Source of the DNA: JAJTHJ01 sp046316025
GTDB taxonomy: Bacteria; Pseudomonadota; Gammaproteobacteria; Burkholderiales; Burkholderiaceae_F
NCBI GenBank assembly: GCA_046316025.1
Contig: JBKCXU010000039.1
Location: 1 to 28,676, forward strand
DNA: 28,676 bases
Direction of reading: 5' to 3'
A model generated the notes under the pieces. It worked only from the letters and a program-made list of their open reading frames with translations. It was not told the origin of the DNA and did no database searches. The stretch's first letter is position 1. Every line of letters starts with the position of its first letter. The translations under genes were made by a program, and so were the position numbers. Below, piece after piece: positions 22,261 to 28,676 of this stretch.

Positions 22261-22986
22261 TCACACAACCTCCGTAAACAACCTTCCCCACTTGCGAATC
22301 CGCCGCGTATCCACCCCCGTCAGCCGCAGCGCCTTCCACACCACGGTGGAGATGGTGTCGTAGATCGGGATGCCGAGCTCCGCCTCCAGCTCCGCCACCA
22401 ACGGCGCGCCGCGCAGGTTGGTGCAGAAGATGGTGATCGCATCGGGTTTGGCCTGCGCAACCTCGCGCACCATGTCTTTCAGCGCCTGCGCGCCGACCTC
22501 GGAGAACGCAAAGTTGTCCTGAATCCGCAGATGCCGCTCGGCCACGCATTCATAGCCGGCGCGCGCGTAGTTGGCGACGATGGCTTGCTGCACGTCGTCG
22601 CGGTAGGGCGTGACCAACCCAAAGCGCTTCACTTTCGTGAGCGCGAAGATTTCGTTCAACGCCAGCACCGAGGTGCAGGCTTGCGCGCCGGTTTCGGCTT
22701 CGATGGCGCGGCACAAGCGCTCGTCGGCGTCAAAGCCGAGCCAGCCGGACGAGGTGCCGTTCCAGCCGATGACCTGGCACTTGGCATGCGACAGCAGCCG
22801 CGAGGCGGCGAGGATTTCGCTGTCGTCGAACTGCGCCAGCGCGTCGCAACTGAGCGCGATCTCGGTCACGCGAAAGCGGCCGAAGTGCGCGCTGGCCTCG
22901 GGCACTTCGGCCAGCATCGCTGTGGTGACCGGCTCCAGCGTGGTGTTGGACGACGGGGTCAGCATGCCGAGGAGGATGCGGTTCAT
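22261..22986 (-). CDS. Asp/Glu racemase-superfamily protein, arylmalonate decarboxylase-like
   Basis: The 241-residue protein begins ILLGMLTPSSNTTLEPV, the signature of the maleate isomerase / arylmalonate decarboxylase / hydantoin racemase group. The second catalytic cysteine is present as Cys188 in ITIFCTNLRG. At the place of the first cysteine there is GWNGTSSGW (Gly77-Thr-Ser), as in arylmalonate decarboxylase, which keeps only one cysteine and an oxyanion-hole GTS. The C-terminus KWGRLF also resembles that enzyme. Two-cysteine racemase chemistry therefore seems unlikely. Decarboxylation or another one-base reaction is inferred. It is upstream of the hydantoinase and amidase on the same strand. 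Confidence 0.85.
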   Translation of the reverse strand: MNRILLGMLTPSSNTTLEPVTTAMLAEVPEASAHFGRFRVTEIALSCDALAQFDDSEILAASRLLSHAKCQVIGWNGTSSGWLGFDADERLCRAIEAETGAQACTSVLALNEIFALTKVKRFGLVTPYRDDVQQAIVANYARAGYECVAERHLRIQDNFAFSEVGAQALKDMVREVAQAKPDAITIFCTNLRGAPLVAELEAELGIPIYDTISTVVWKALRLTGVDTRRIRKWGRLFTEVV

Positions 22987-23087
22987 CTTGGGGCTTTCTG
23001 AGAGTCTCGTTTGGGAGCGAAGCGAAGTCTGTGCCACTGAAAGGAGAGGCCGTTCTGTCCGACGTGCTCGGCCTGACTTCGTGGGCT

Positions 23088-23191
23088 GCGGTCTTCCCTC
23101 ACCCCAACCCCTCTCCCGGGGGGAGAGGGGCTTGAACAACCCTCCCCCTCCGGGGGAGGGTAGCGCGCAGCGCCGGGTGAGGGAAGACCGC
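23088..23191. repeat. Palindromic element, family A, direct copy of the one at 22108
   Basis: This copy has the same 17-base inverted ends (GCGGTCTTCCCTCACCC / GGGTGAGGGAAGACCGC) and the same internal order as 22108-22210, differing at only a few positions. It lies in the ~348-base divergent region (22987-23334). That region also contains a GntR-like site at 23231 and no gene. Confidence 0.93.
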
Positions 23192-23230
23192 CGCGCATCG
23201 GCACACAAAACCGCACCCCGCCGGTGCGCA

Positions 23231-23240
23231 TTGTGTACAA
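23231..23240. promoter_or_regulatory. Possible GntR/FadR-family operator
   Basis: TTGTGTACAA has TTGT/ACAA arms and fits the TNGT...ACNA pattern of FadR-subfamily operators, with a slightly short centre. It stands in an AT-rich patch between the divergent racemase-like gene and the GntR gene, about 95 bases before the latter. Binding by that regulator is inferred. Confidence 0.4.
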
Positions 23241-23334
23241 AACTGAGCTAAGTTTGCATCCAATTCGGGCAGACCCACCCACCCAAGCCCAACAAACCCT
23301 CTGGCAGGAGTCTTGCTTGAAGTCTCGGGCAACC

Positions 23335-24057
23335 ATGCAAACCCTCGACCTTTCCCTGGACGCACCACCCGCCGCGCCGACCACCGGCGCCGAGGCGATG
23401 TACGAGCGCGTGGTAACCGCCATCGTCGAGCAGCGGCTGCGGCCCGGCACCAAGCTGCCGGAAGAAAAGCTCGCCGCGCGTTTTGCGGTCAGCCGCACGC
23501 AGGTGCGCAAGGTCTTGCAGCGGCTGGCGCACGAAGGGATGGTCGAGTTGCAGTTGAACCGCGGCGCCTTTGTCGCCGCGCCCAGCCGCGCGTATACGCA
23601 GCAGATCTTCGCCGCGCGGCGGCTGATCGAGCCCTGGCTAGTAGAACGGCTATGCGCGGGCACGCGCGGCCGCGCGCTGGCGCCGCTGCGCCGCGTACTG
23701 CTGGAAGAGCGTCGCGCGCGCAAGGCGGGTGATCGACACGCCATCGTGCGCGCCTCCGGCGAATTTCATCGCGTGCTGGCGGAGCTTGCGGGCAATCCGC
23801 CGCTTGCCAAGGCGATGCATGAACTCACCGCGCAGACCTGTCTGGCGATCCTGCTCTACCACGCGCCCACGGCGGTGTCCTGCCGCGACGACGAGCACGC
23901 GGCCATCGTCGCTGCCATCGCCCGCGGTGATGCGCGCGCGGCCTGCCGGCTGATGCACACGCACCTGGATCACATTGAAGGCGCGCTGGCCGAACAGCCG
24001 CAGTCCACCGCGGCGGACCCGCTGGCGGCACTGGCGCTGCATGACCATGAGCACTGA
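23335..24057 (+). CDS. GntR-family transcriptional regulator (FadR/FCD type)
   Basis: The 240-residue protein has a winged helix at residues ~20-85 (RLRPGTKLPEEKLAARFAVSRTQVRKVLQRLAHEGMVEL). An FCD ligand domain follows, with metal-site style residues in EFHRVLAELAGN, DDEHAAIVAAIARGD and HLDHIEGAL. Such regulators bind small carboxylates or ureides and usually repress neighbouring catabolic genes. ATG 23335 leaves a normal N-terminal arm. The 3' end overlaps the ATPase gene by about 11 bases, so regulator and transporter are co-expressed. Control of the divergent hydantoinase genes is inferred. Confidence 0.9.
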   Translation: MQTLDLSLDAPPAAPTTGAEAMYERVVTAIVEQRLRPGTKLPEEKLAARFAVSRTQVRKVLQRLAHEGMVELQLNRGAFVAAPSRAYTQQIFAARRLIEPWLVERLCAGTRGRALAPLRRVLLEERRARKAGDRHAIVRASGEFHRVLAELAGNPPLAKAMHELTAQTCLAILLYHAPTAVSCRDDEHAAIVAAIARGDARAACRLMHTHLDHIEGALAEQPQSTAADPLAALALHDHEH

Positions 24058-25183
24058 AACCCCTGCGTACCCGCTGACGCTTGACGCCATCGTCCAGCGC
24101 TACCCCGGCGCGCCGGCCCCGGCAGTGGACAACGTGACGCTGGAAATCGGCGGCGGCGAGCTGGTCGCCCTGCTCGGCCCCAGCGGCTGCGGCAAGACCA
24201 CGCTGCTGCGGATCATCGCCGGCTTTATCGACCAGACCGAGGGCAAGGTGGTCGTCGGCGACAAGCGCATCGACGAGCTGCCGCCCAACCGGCGCGAAGT
24301 TGGCATCGTGTTCCAGAACTACGCGCTGTTCCCGCACATGACGGTGGCGGATAACGTGGCCTATGGGCTGGCCGCGCGCGGCGCACCCCGCGCCGCGCAG
24401 CGCGACCGCGTGGCCGAGATGCTGGCGCTGGTGCAAATGGCGCATCTGGCCGACCGTTATCCCAAGCAGATGTCCGGCGGCCAACAGCAGCGGGTGGCGC
24501 TGGCCCGCGCGCTGGCCGTGCGGCCGCGCATCCTGCTGCTGGATGAACCCTTTGCCGCGCTCGACAAGAACCTGCGGCTGGACATGCAGATCGAGGTCAA
24601 GCGCATCCAGCGCCGCGCGGGCATCACCTGCATCCTGGTCACGCATGACCAGGAAGAAGCGATGAGCATGGCCGACCGCGTGGCCGTGTTGAGCCACGGC
24701 CGGCTGGAGCAATTTGCCGGCCCGACCGAGATTTACGACCGGCCGGCGACACTCTTCGTCAACCGCTTTGTCGGCACCGCCAATCTGCTGCCGGCCACAC
24801 TGGTCGCGGCGCAGGGCGAGCAGGGGCGCGCGCAGCTTGCGGCCGGCGCCGAATGGCCGGTGCGCATCCCCGGCGGCAAACTCGCCGCGGGTCAAGGCGT
24901 GCAGTTGTGCATCCGGCCCGAGCAGTTGCGGCTGGCCGATGACGGCGCGGGCCTTGCGGGCAGCATCGAACTGTCGCTGCCGCTGGGCGCGCAGATCGTG
25001 CATGAGATCAAGCTCGCCGACGGCAGCGCCGTCAAGGTGGTCGAGTCGCGCGCGGCCGGCGCGCGCCAGCACAGCACCGGCGCCGCGGTGCGCCTGCTGC
25101 CGGCCGACGATGCGCTCGCCAATGCCTACGCGCTGCCCGCGGGCAGCACCGCTTCTTCCCCGGACCTCGCGTCCGTCACTTGA
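24047..25183 (+). CDS. ABC transporter ATP-binding protein (PotA-like)
   Basis: The 378-residue ATPase has Walker A GPSGCGKTT (44-52), Q-loop VFQNYALFPHMTVADNVAYGL (Gln90), signature SGGQQQR (143-149), Walker B ILLLDEP (Asp166, Glu167) and switch THDQEEA (His200). A TOBE-type C-terminal domain ends near LRLADDGAG. It belongs to the CUT1/Pot group that energises import of polyamines, opines or similar solutes. An alternative ATG six bases upstream (24041) would add two residues. Both overlap the GntR gene. The binding protein follows after 19 bases. Confidence 0.93.
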   Translation: MSTETPAYPLTLDAIVQRYPGAPAPAVDNVTLEIGGGELVALLGPSGCGKTTLLRIIAGFIDQTEGKVVVGDKRIDELPPNRREVGIVFQNYALFPHMTVADNVAYGLAARGAPRAAQRDRVAEMLALVQMAHLADRYPKQMSGGQQQRVALARALAVRPRILLLDEPFAALDKNLRLDMQIEVKRIQRRAGITCILVTHDQEEAMSMADRVAVLSHGRLEQFAGPTEIYDRPATLFVNRFVGTANLLPATLVAAQGEQGRAQLAAGAEWPVRIPGGKLAAGQGVQLCIRPEQLRLADDGAGLAGSIELSLPLGAQIVHEIKLADGSAVKVVESRAAGARQHSTGAAVRLLPADDALANAYALPAGSTASSPDLASVT

Positions 25184-25202
25184 AAGTCAGGAGGTCTTCC
25201 GC

Positions 25203-26246
25203 ATGAACACACGCCGTCGTCTGCTGCAAGCCAGCCTCACGCTGGGCGCGATGCACTTGTTTCCGGGGCTGAGCCAGGCGCAGGCGCGCCGGCTCGTGTT
25301 TGCCACCTTCACCGGCAGTTGGGAAGAAGCGCACCGCGACGTGCTGGTGCCGTACTTCCGCAAGACCAACAACAATGCCGAGATCACGCTCGACCCGATG
25401 CTGTCGGTCGACCAGATCGCCAAGGTGACCGCGGCGCGCAACAACCCGCCGATCGACGTGATGCTGCACGACCCCGGCCCGGCGCTGGTGGCGATCAGCC
25501 AGGACCTGGTCGATCCCTTCCCGGTCGGGCCGAACTCGCATTTCAAGGACCTGATCGCCGAAGCGCAGGAGCCGATGGGCCCGGCGATCTTCTTCCAGGC
25601 GGTGGGCATCACGTACAACCCGGACAAGATCAAGACCCCGCCGACCTCGTGGCGCGACCTGTGGAAGCCCGAGTTCAAGGGCCGCGTGGGCATCACCAAC
25701 CTAAACTCCACGCTCGGCACCGGCTTCCTGGTGGAAATCGCCAAGATGAACGGCGGGTCGGAAGCCAACGTGGAGCCGGGTTTCAAGGCGCTCGCCGACC
25801 TGAAGCCCAATCTGGCCGCGGTGGCCGCCAACCCCGGCGCGCTCGCCACGCTGTATCAGCAGGGGCAGATCGACATCGGGCCGGGCAACTTCAACGCGAT
25901 CCAGATTCTCAAGGCGCGCGGCGTGCCGGTGGAGTTCGCCAAACCCAAGGAGGGCACCATCGCCTTCAAGACCACGATCCACGTGGTCAAGAACACGCCC
26001 AACAAGACGCTGGCGGTGGCGCTGATCGAAGCGGCGATGGCGCCCGAGGTGCAGAGCCGGCTGATGCAAAGCCCGTATCTGATCGTGCCGACCAACACCA
26101 AGGTCAAAATGGAAGGCGAGATCGCCAAGGTGCTGGCCAAGGACCACGCCGATCTGAAAAAGAGCTTCGTTTTCCAGGACTGGAAGAAGATCAACGAGCA
26201 GCGCGCGCAGTGGATCGAAAGGTTTAATCGGGAGATCAAGCTCTGA
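25203..26246 (+). CDS. ABC transporter periplasmic solute-binding protein (PotD-like)
   Basis: The 347-residue protein has a signal peptide with a twin-arginine-like start (MNTRRRLLQASLTLGAMHLFPGLSQA) and a strong CAGGAGG ribosome site. The mature part shows VFATFTGSWEEAHRDVLVPYFRKTNN, then IFFQAVGITYNPDKIKTPPTSWRDLW and GRVGITNLNSTLGTGF. These are typical of the spermidine/putrescine-like family that binds amino compounds and small organic anions. The ligand cannot be read off. Context suggests a ureide or amide. A repeat separates it from the first permease. Confidence 0.9.
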   Translation: MNTRRRLLQASLTLGAMHLFPGLSQAQARRLVFATFTGSWEEAHRDVLVPYFRKTNNNAEITLDPMLSVDQIAKVTAARNNPPIDVMLHDPGPALVAISQDLVDPFPVGPNSHFKDLIAEAQEPMGPAIFFQAVGITYNPDKIKTPPTSWRDLWKPEFKGRVGITNLNSTLGTGFLVEIAKMNGGSEANVEPGFKALADLKPNLAAVAANPGALATLYQQGQIDIGPGNFNAIQILKARGVPVEFAKPKEGTIAFKTTIHVVKNTPNKTLAVALIEAAMAPEVQSRLMQSPYLIVPTNTKVKMEGEIAKVLAKDHADLKKSFVFQDWKKINEQRAQWIERFNREIKL

Positions 26247-26278
26247 CCGAGCGCATGCTGGCGTACTCCGTGGCAATG

Positions 26279-26379
26279 GTCTTCCCTCACCCGGCGCTTC
26301 GCGCCACCCTCTCCCGGAGGGAGAGGGTTGTGTGTAAGCCCCTCTCCCCCCGGGAGAGGGGTTGGGGTGAGGGAAGACC
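26279..26379. repeat. Palindromic element, family A, between binding protein and permease
   Basis: The element is bounded by GGTCTTCCCTCACCC and GGGGTGAGGGAAGACC. Internal hairpins are in the same order as at 5837 and 20457. It lies in the 185-base gap inside the transporter operon, where its stem-loops could stabilise the 3' end of the binding-protein transcript or act as a partial terminator. Confidence 0.92.
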
Positions 26380-26431
26380 GCAACGCGCTCGCGCCCTTGC
26401 AGCAACGCAGGCACAGCATCGGTTCTAACCC

Positions 26432-27286
26432 ATGCCCACCCGCCTCCCCGTCACCACCTACCCGCTCCGGCTGGCGCTGCCGCTGGCGGCGTTCATGCTG
26501 CTGTTCTTCGCCGCGCCGCTGGCGATGCTGTTCTTCGTCAGCTTCTACGGCGATGCGCAGATGTCGCAGTGGGGTTCGCTCGTCAACTGGCAGAAGATGT
26601 TCGACGCCTTTGGCCTGGGCGTGCTGGCAGACACGCTCTGGCTCGGCGTGCAGGTGACGCTGCTGTGTCTGGTGCTGGGCTACGCGGTGGCCTGGACCTA
26701 CCTGCGGCTGCCGCCGCGGCTGCAAACGCTGGTGATCTTCATCGTGATGCTGCCGTTGCTGACCAGCGTGGTGGTGCGCACGTTTGCCTGGATCGTGATC
26801 CTCGGCCGCCAGGGCATCGTCAACTCCGCGCTGCTCGAATGGGGCTTGATCGAAACCCCGCTGCGCCTGCTCTACACCCGCACCGGTCTCGTAATCGCGC
26901 TCGCCAACGTGCAACTGCCGCTGATGGTGCTGCCGCTGATCAACGCGCTGCAGCGGATCGACCCCAACCTGGCCGATGCCTCGTCGGTGCTGGGCGCGGG
27001 CGACTGGCGCACCTTCTTCCGCGTGACGCTGCCGCTGTCGCTGCCGGGCGTGATCGCCGGCAGCCTGCTCACCTTTGCGGCGGCGATCACGGCCTTCATC
27101 TCGCAATCGCTGATCGGCGGCGGGCAGATGCTGTTCATGCCGATGTACCTGTATCAGCAGGCCTCGTCGCTGTCGAACTACCCGTTCGCGGCGGCGATCT
27201 CGGTGACCTTCCTGATCGCGGTGTTGGTCTGCGTGGCGGCGTTCAATGCACTGGGGCGCGTGTCGCGGGGGTATGCGCATGCGTGA
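26432..27286 (+). CDS. ABC transporter permease (PotB-like)
   Basis: The 284-residue inner-membrane protein starts with a short cytosolic stretch and a first membrane helix (LPLAAFMLLFFAAPLAMLFF). Several more helices follow, and the EAA loop ASSVLGAGDWRTFFRVTLPLSLPGVIAG couples to the ATPase. It forms half of the transmembrane pore. It is separated from the second permease by 288 bases containing a family B repeat, an unusual gap for paired permease genes. Confidence 0.92.
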   Translation: MPTRLPVTTYPLRLALPLAAFMLLFFAAPLAMLFFVSFYGDAQMSQWGSLVNWQKMFDAFGLGVLADTLWLGVQVTLLCLVLGYAVAWTYLRLPPRLQTLVIFIVMLPLLTSVVVRTFAWIVILGRQGIVNSALLEWGLIETPLRLLYTRTGLVIALANVQLPLMVLPLINALQRIDPNLADASSVLGAGDWRTFFRVTLPLSLPGVIAGSLLTFAAAITAFISQSLIGGGQMLFMPMYLYQQASSLSNYPFAAAISVTFLIAVLVCVAAFNALGRVSRGYAHA

Positions 27287-27370
27287 GGGCGATGCCATGA
27301 CCGTGTGCGGGCGCTTCGTTGGTGGCGGTCTTCGCTTGCTGCTGCACGGCAGATTCGGGGCATCGAAGCG

Positions 27371-27460
27371 CACCGCCCCCACCCCAACCCTCCCCCGCTT
27401 CGCAGGGGAGGGGGTAACTCCCTCCCCCGCCTGCGGGGGAGGGTTGGGGTGGGGGCATGG
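27371..27460. repeat. Palindromic element, family B, between the two permease genes
   Basis: The core is CACCGCCCCCACCCCAACCC through GGGTTGGGGTGGGGGCATGG, with two hairpins around CCCCGCTTCGCAGGGG and CCCCCGCCTGCGGGGG. About 50 bases further right (27510-27530), a lone TTGAGGGAAGACCGCCGCG resembles a family A end. The gap may therefore hold a B element nested in or beside a decayed A element. Confidence 0.88.
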
Positions 27461-27574
27461 GCGCCAGAACCCGGTTTGGCGCAATGAGCGGGTGACCAAG
27501 CAGCGGCCGGTTGAGGGAAGACCGCCGCGCTCAGGGTTGGCCCTTTAGCAAGGCGCAAGCTGAACACCCCACCC

Positions 27575-28387
27575 ATGGCCCGCCGCACCGACCTGCCGAG
27601 CGCCCTCTTCCGCACGACGCTGTGGTCCGTCGCGCTGCTGGCGCTGGTGCTGCTGATCGCGCCGACGCTGGTGGTGCTGGTGGTTTCCTTCACCAACGGC
27701 TACTCGCTGAAGTTCCCGCCGCCCGGCTACTCGCTGCGCTGGTACGAGGCGCTGCTGGAGGCCTGGCAACTGCACTTCGCTGCCTGGAACAGCCTGAAAG
27801 TCGCGGCCGCGACCACGCTGCTGTCGGTGCTGCTGGGCGTGGCCGGGGCGCTCGCCATCGCGCGCTCGCAGACCGCCACCGCGCGCGTGCTGGATTCGCT
27901 CTTCATGTCGCCGCTGGTGCTGCCGGCGCTGGCCTTTGGCTTCGCCGCGCTGATGACGTTTTCCGCAGTCGGGCTGCCGGTGTCGGCCACCACGCTGGTG
28001 ATCGGCCACACCGTCGTCTGCGTGCCCTATGTGATCCGCACCAGCATCGCCGCGCTGGCCCAGCTCGACCCGGCGCTGCTCGAAAGCTCCGCCAGCCTCG
28101 GCGCCGGCCGCTGGCTGACCTTCCGCCGTGTCACGCTGCCGATCATCCGGCCCGGCGTCCTGGCCGGCGGCTTCATCGCCTTCATGTCCTCGTTCGATAA
28201 CGTGCCGGTCTCGCTCTTCCTGCGCGACGCGCGCACCGACATGCTGCCGATCCGCATGTGGCAGGACCTCGAAGGGCGGCTGGACGTGACCATCGCTGCG
28301 CTCTCGGGCGTGATCATCGTCGCCACCCTGCTGCTGATGATCGCGATGGAGCGCGCGGTCGGCCTGTCGCGCCGGCTGCGGCAGTAG
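27575..28387 (+). CDS. ABC transporter permease (PotC-like)
   Basis: The 270-residue membrane protein has a first helix (SVALLALVLLIAPTLVVLVVSF), the pattern SLRWYEALLEAWQLHFAAWNSLKVAAATTLLSVLLGVAGALAIAR and the coupling loop ESSASLGAGRWLTFRRVTLPIIRPGVLAG. It is the second pore subunit, completing an ATPase, binding protein and two-permease set. Roughly 290 bases after it hold only repeats up to the window end. Confidence 0.93.
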   Translation: MARRTDLPSALFRTTLWSVALLALVLLIAPTLVVLVVSFTNGYSLKFPPPGYSLRWYEALLEAWQLHFAAWNSLKVAAATTLLSVLLGVAGALAIARSQTATARVLDSLFMSPLVLPALAFGFAALMTFSAVGLPVSATTLVIGHTVVCVPYVIRTSIAALAQLDPALLESSASLGAGRWLTFRRVTLPIIRPGVLAGGFIAFMSSFDNVPVSLFLRDARTDMLPIRMWQDLEGRLDVTIAALSGVIIVATLLLMIAMERAVGLSRRLRQ

Positions 28388-28440
28388 CTTGGGCGCCTGT
28401 CTTTTCGACACCGCCGACGCCATGCGCCGCAACTCGATCG

Positions 28441-28490
28441 CCCTCACCGGGCGCTCCGCGCGACGCCTGCCCCCGCCTGATGCGGGAGGG
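28441..28490. repeat. Partial palindromic element
   Basis: CCCTCACCGGGCGCTCCGCGC is followed by CCCCCGCCTGATGCGGGAGGG. It resembles the degenerate copy at 4546 and one arm of the copy at 13811. Confidence 0.65.
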
Positions 28491-28531
28491 ACCGATGGAT
28501 ACCGTCGCGTCCCGACTTCGGCCCAAGAACC

Positions 28532-28616
28532 CGGCCCCCACCCCGGCCCTCCCCCGCTTCGCAGGGGAGGGGGTTACTCCCTCCCCCGCCTGCGGGGGCG
28601 GGTGGGGGGGGGGGCT
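28532..28616. repeat. Palindromic element, family B
   Basis: The element holds the same core as 27371 (CCCCGCTTCGCAGGGGAGGGGG, then ACTCCCTCCCCCGCCTGCGGGGG) with an expanded run of G at its right end. It is followed by sequence without a recognisable gene to 28676. Confidence 0.85.
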
Positions 28617-28676
28617 TGGTTGCCCCAACTTGGAGAGGGTCAGGGGGCGGGTTTGCTCCCCGCGCCCGCAGCGAGC

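Noticed and set aside
25856..27499. Minus-strand 547-codon frame rich in Gln, His and Arg over the permease genes
   Set aside because: It is a reverse-strand shadow of membrane-protein codons plus repeat sequence and carries no recognisable domain.

Overview
The window is very GC-rich DNA with dense, mostly gap-free coding, ATGA-coupled operons, one tRNA-Arg and many short GC-rich palindromic elements. Gene content (chorismatase with ketosynthase and ACP, a UraD-AllC fusion, PuuE allantoinase, BLUF and GTP cyclohydrolase I, Pot-type ABC transporters) suggests a betaproteobacterium, most likely of the Burkholderiales. That placement is inference from gene content and composition, not from a marker gene.

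Layout. (1) 1-2756, minus strand: an operon ACP - ketosynthase - XanB2/FkbO-type chorismatase, joined by 4-base ATGA overlaps. A fourth gene starts by the same overlap but runs into a short tandem-like repeat array after about 29 codons. (2) 2936-5775: a small exported protein, tRNA-Arg(CCG), a flavodoxin-fold quinone/NADPH reductase and a PQQ-type aldose sugar dehydrogenase. (3) 6117-9682: GTP cyclohydrolase I next to a BLUF photoreceptor, a VOC protein, a secreted fimbrial/SCPU-like protein and a PLP-dependent ammonia-lyase. (4) 9708-15883: ureide (purine) catabolism, with 5-hydroxyisourate hydrolase, PuuE allantoinase and a fused OHCU decarboxylase/allantoate amidohydrolase, plus a thioredoxin-like protein, an ABM-domain protein and an M20 hydrolase. 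(5) 15915-18858: an accessory block with two toxin-first HigBA-type modules, an orphan antitoxin-like ORF and an unrecognised, visibly AT-richer exported protein. (6) 18884-28387: a divergent locus. Leftward it encodes an amidase, a hydantoinase/dihydropyrimidinase and an Asp/Glu racemase-superfamily protein resembling arylmalonate decarboxylase. Rightward it encodes a GntR/FCD regulator and a PotABCD-like ABC transporter.

How they work together. Block 4 converts 5-hydroxyisourate through OHCU to allantoin, allantoate and beyond. Block 6 reads as regulated import and hydrolysis of a cyclic ureide or amide. The regulator overlaps the ATPase gene and sits divergent from the hydrolases. Its substrate is unknown.

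The most distinctive feature is the palindromic repeat population: about 14 copies in 28.7 kb, many with matching inverted ends (CTTCCCTCACCC / GGGTGAGGGAAG, or a CCCCCACCC / GGGTGGGGG variant). They lie between operon genes and in 5' leaders. One lies in frame inside the allantoate amidohydrolase domain, and others supply the C-terminus and stop codon of that protein and of the thioredoxin-like protein. Two near-identical direct copies bracket the racemase-like gene.
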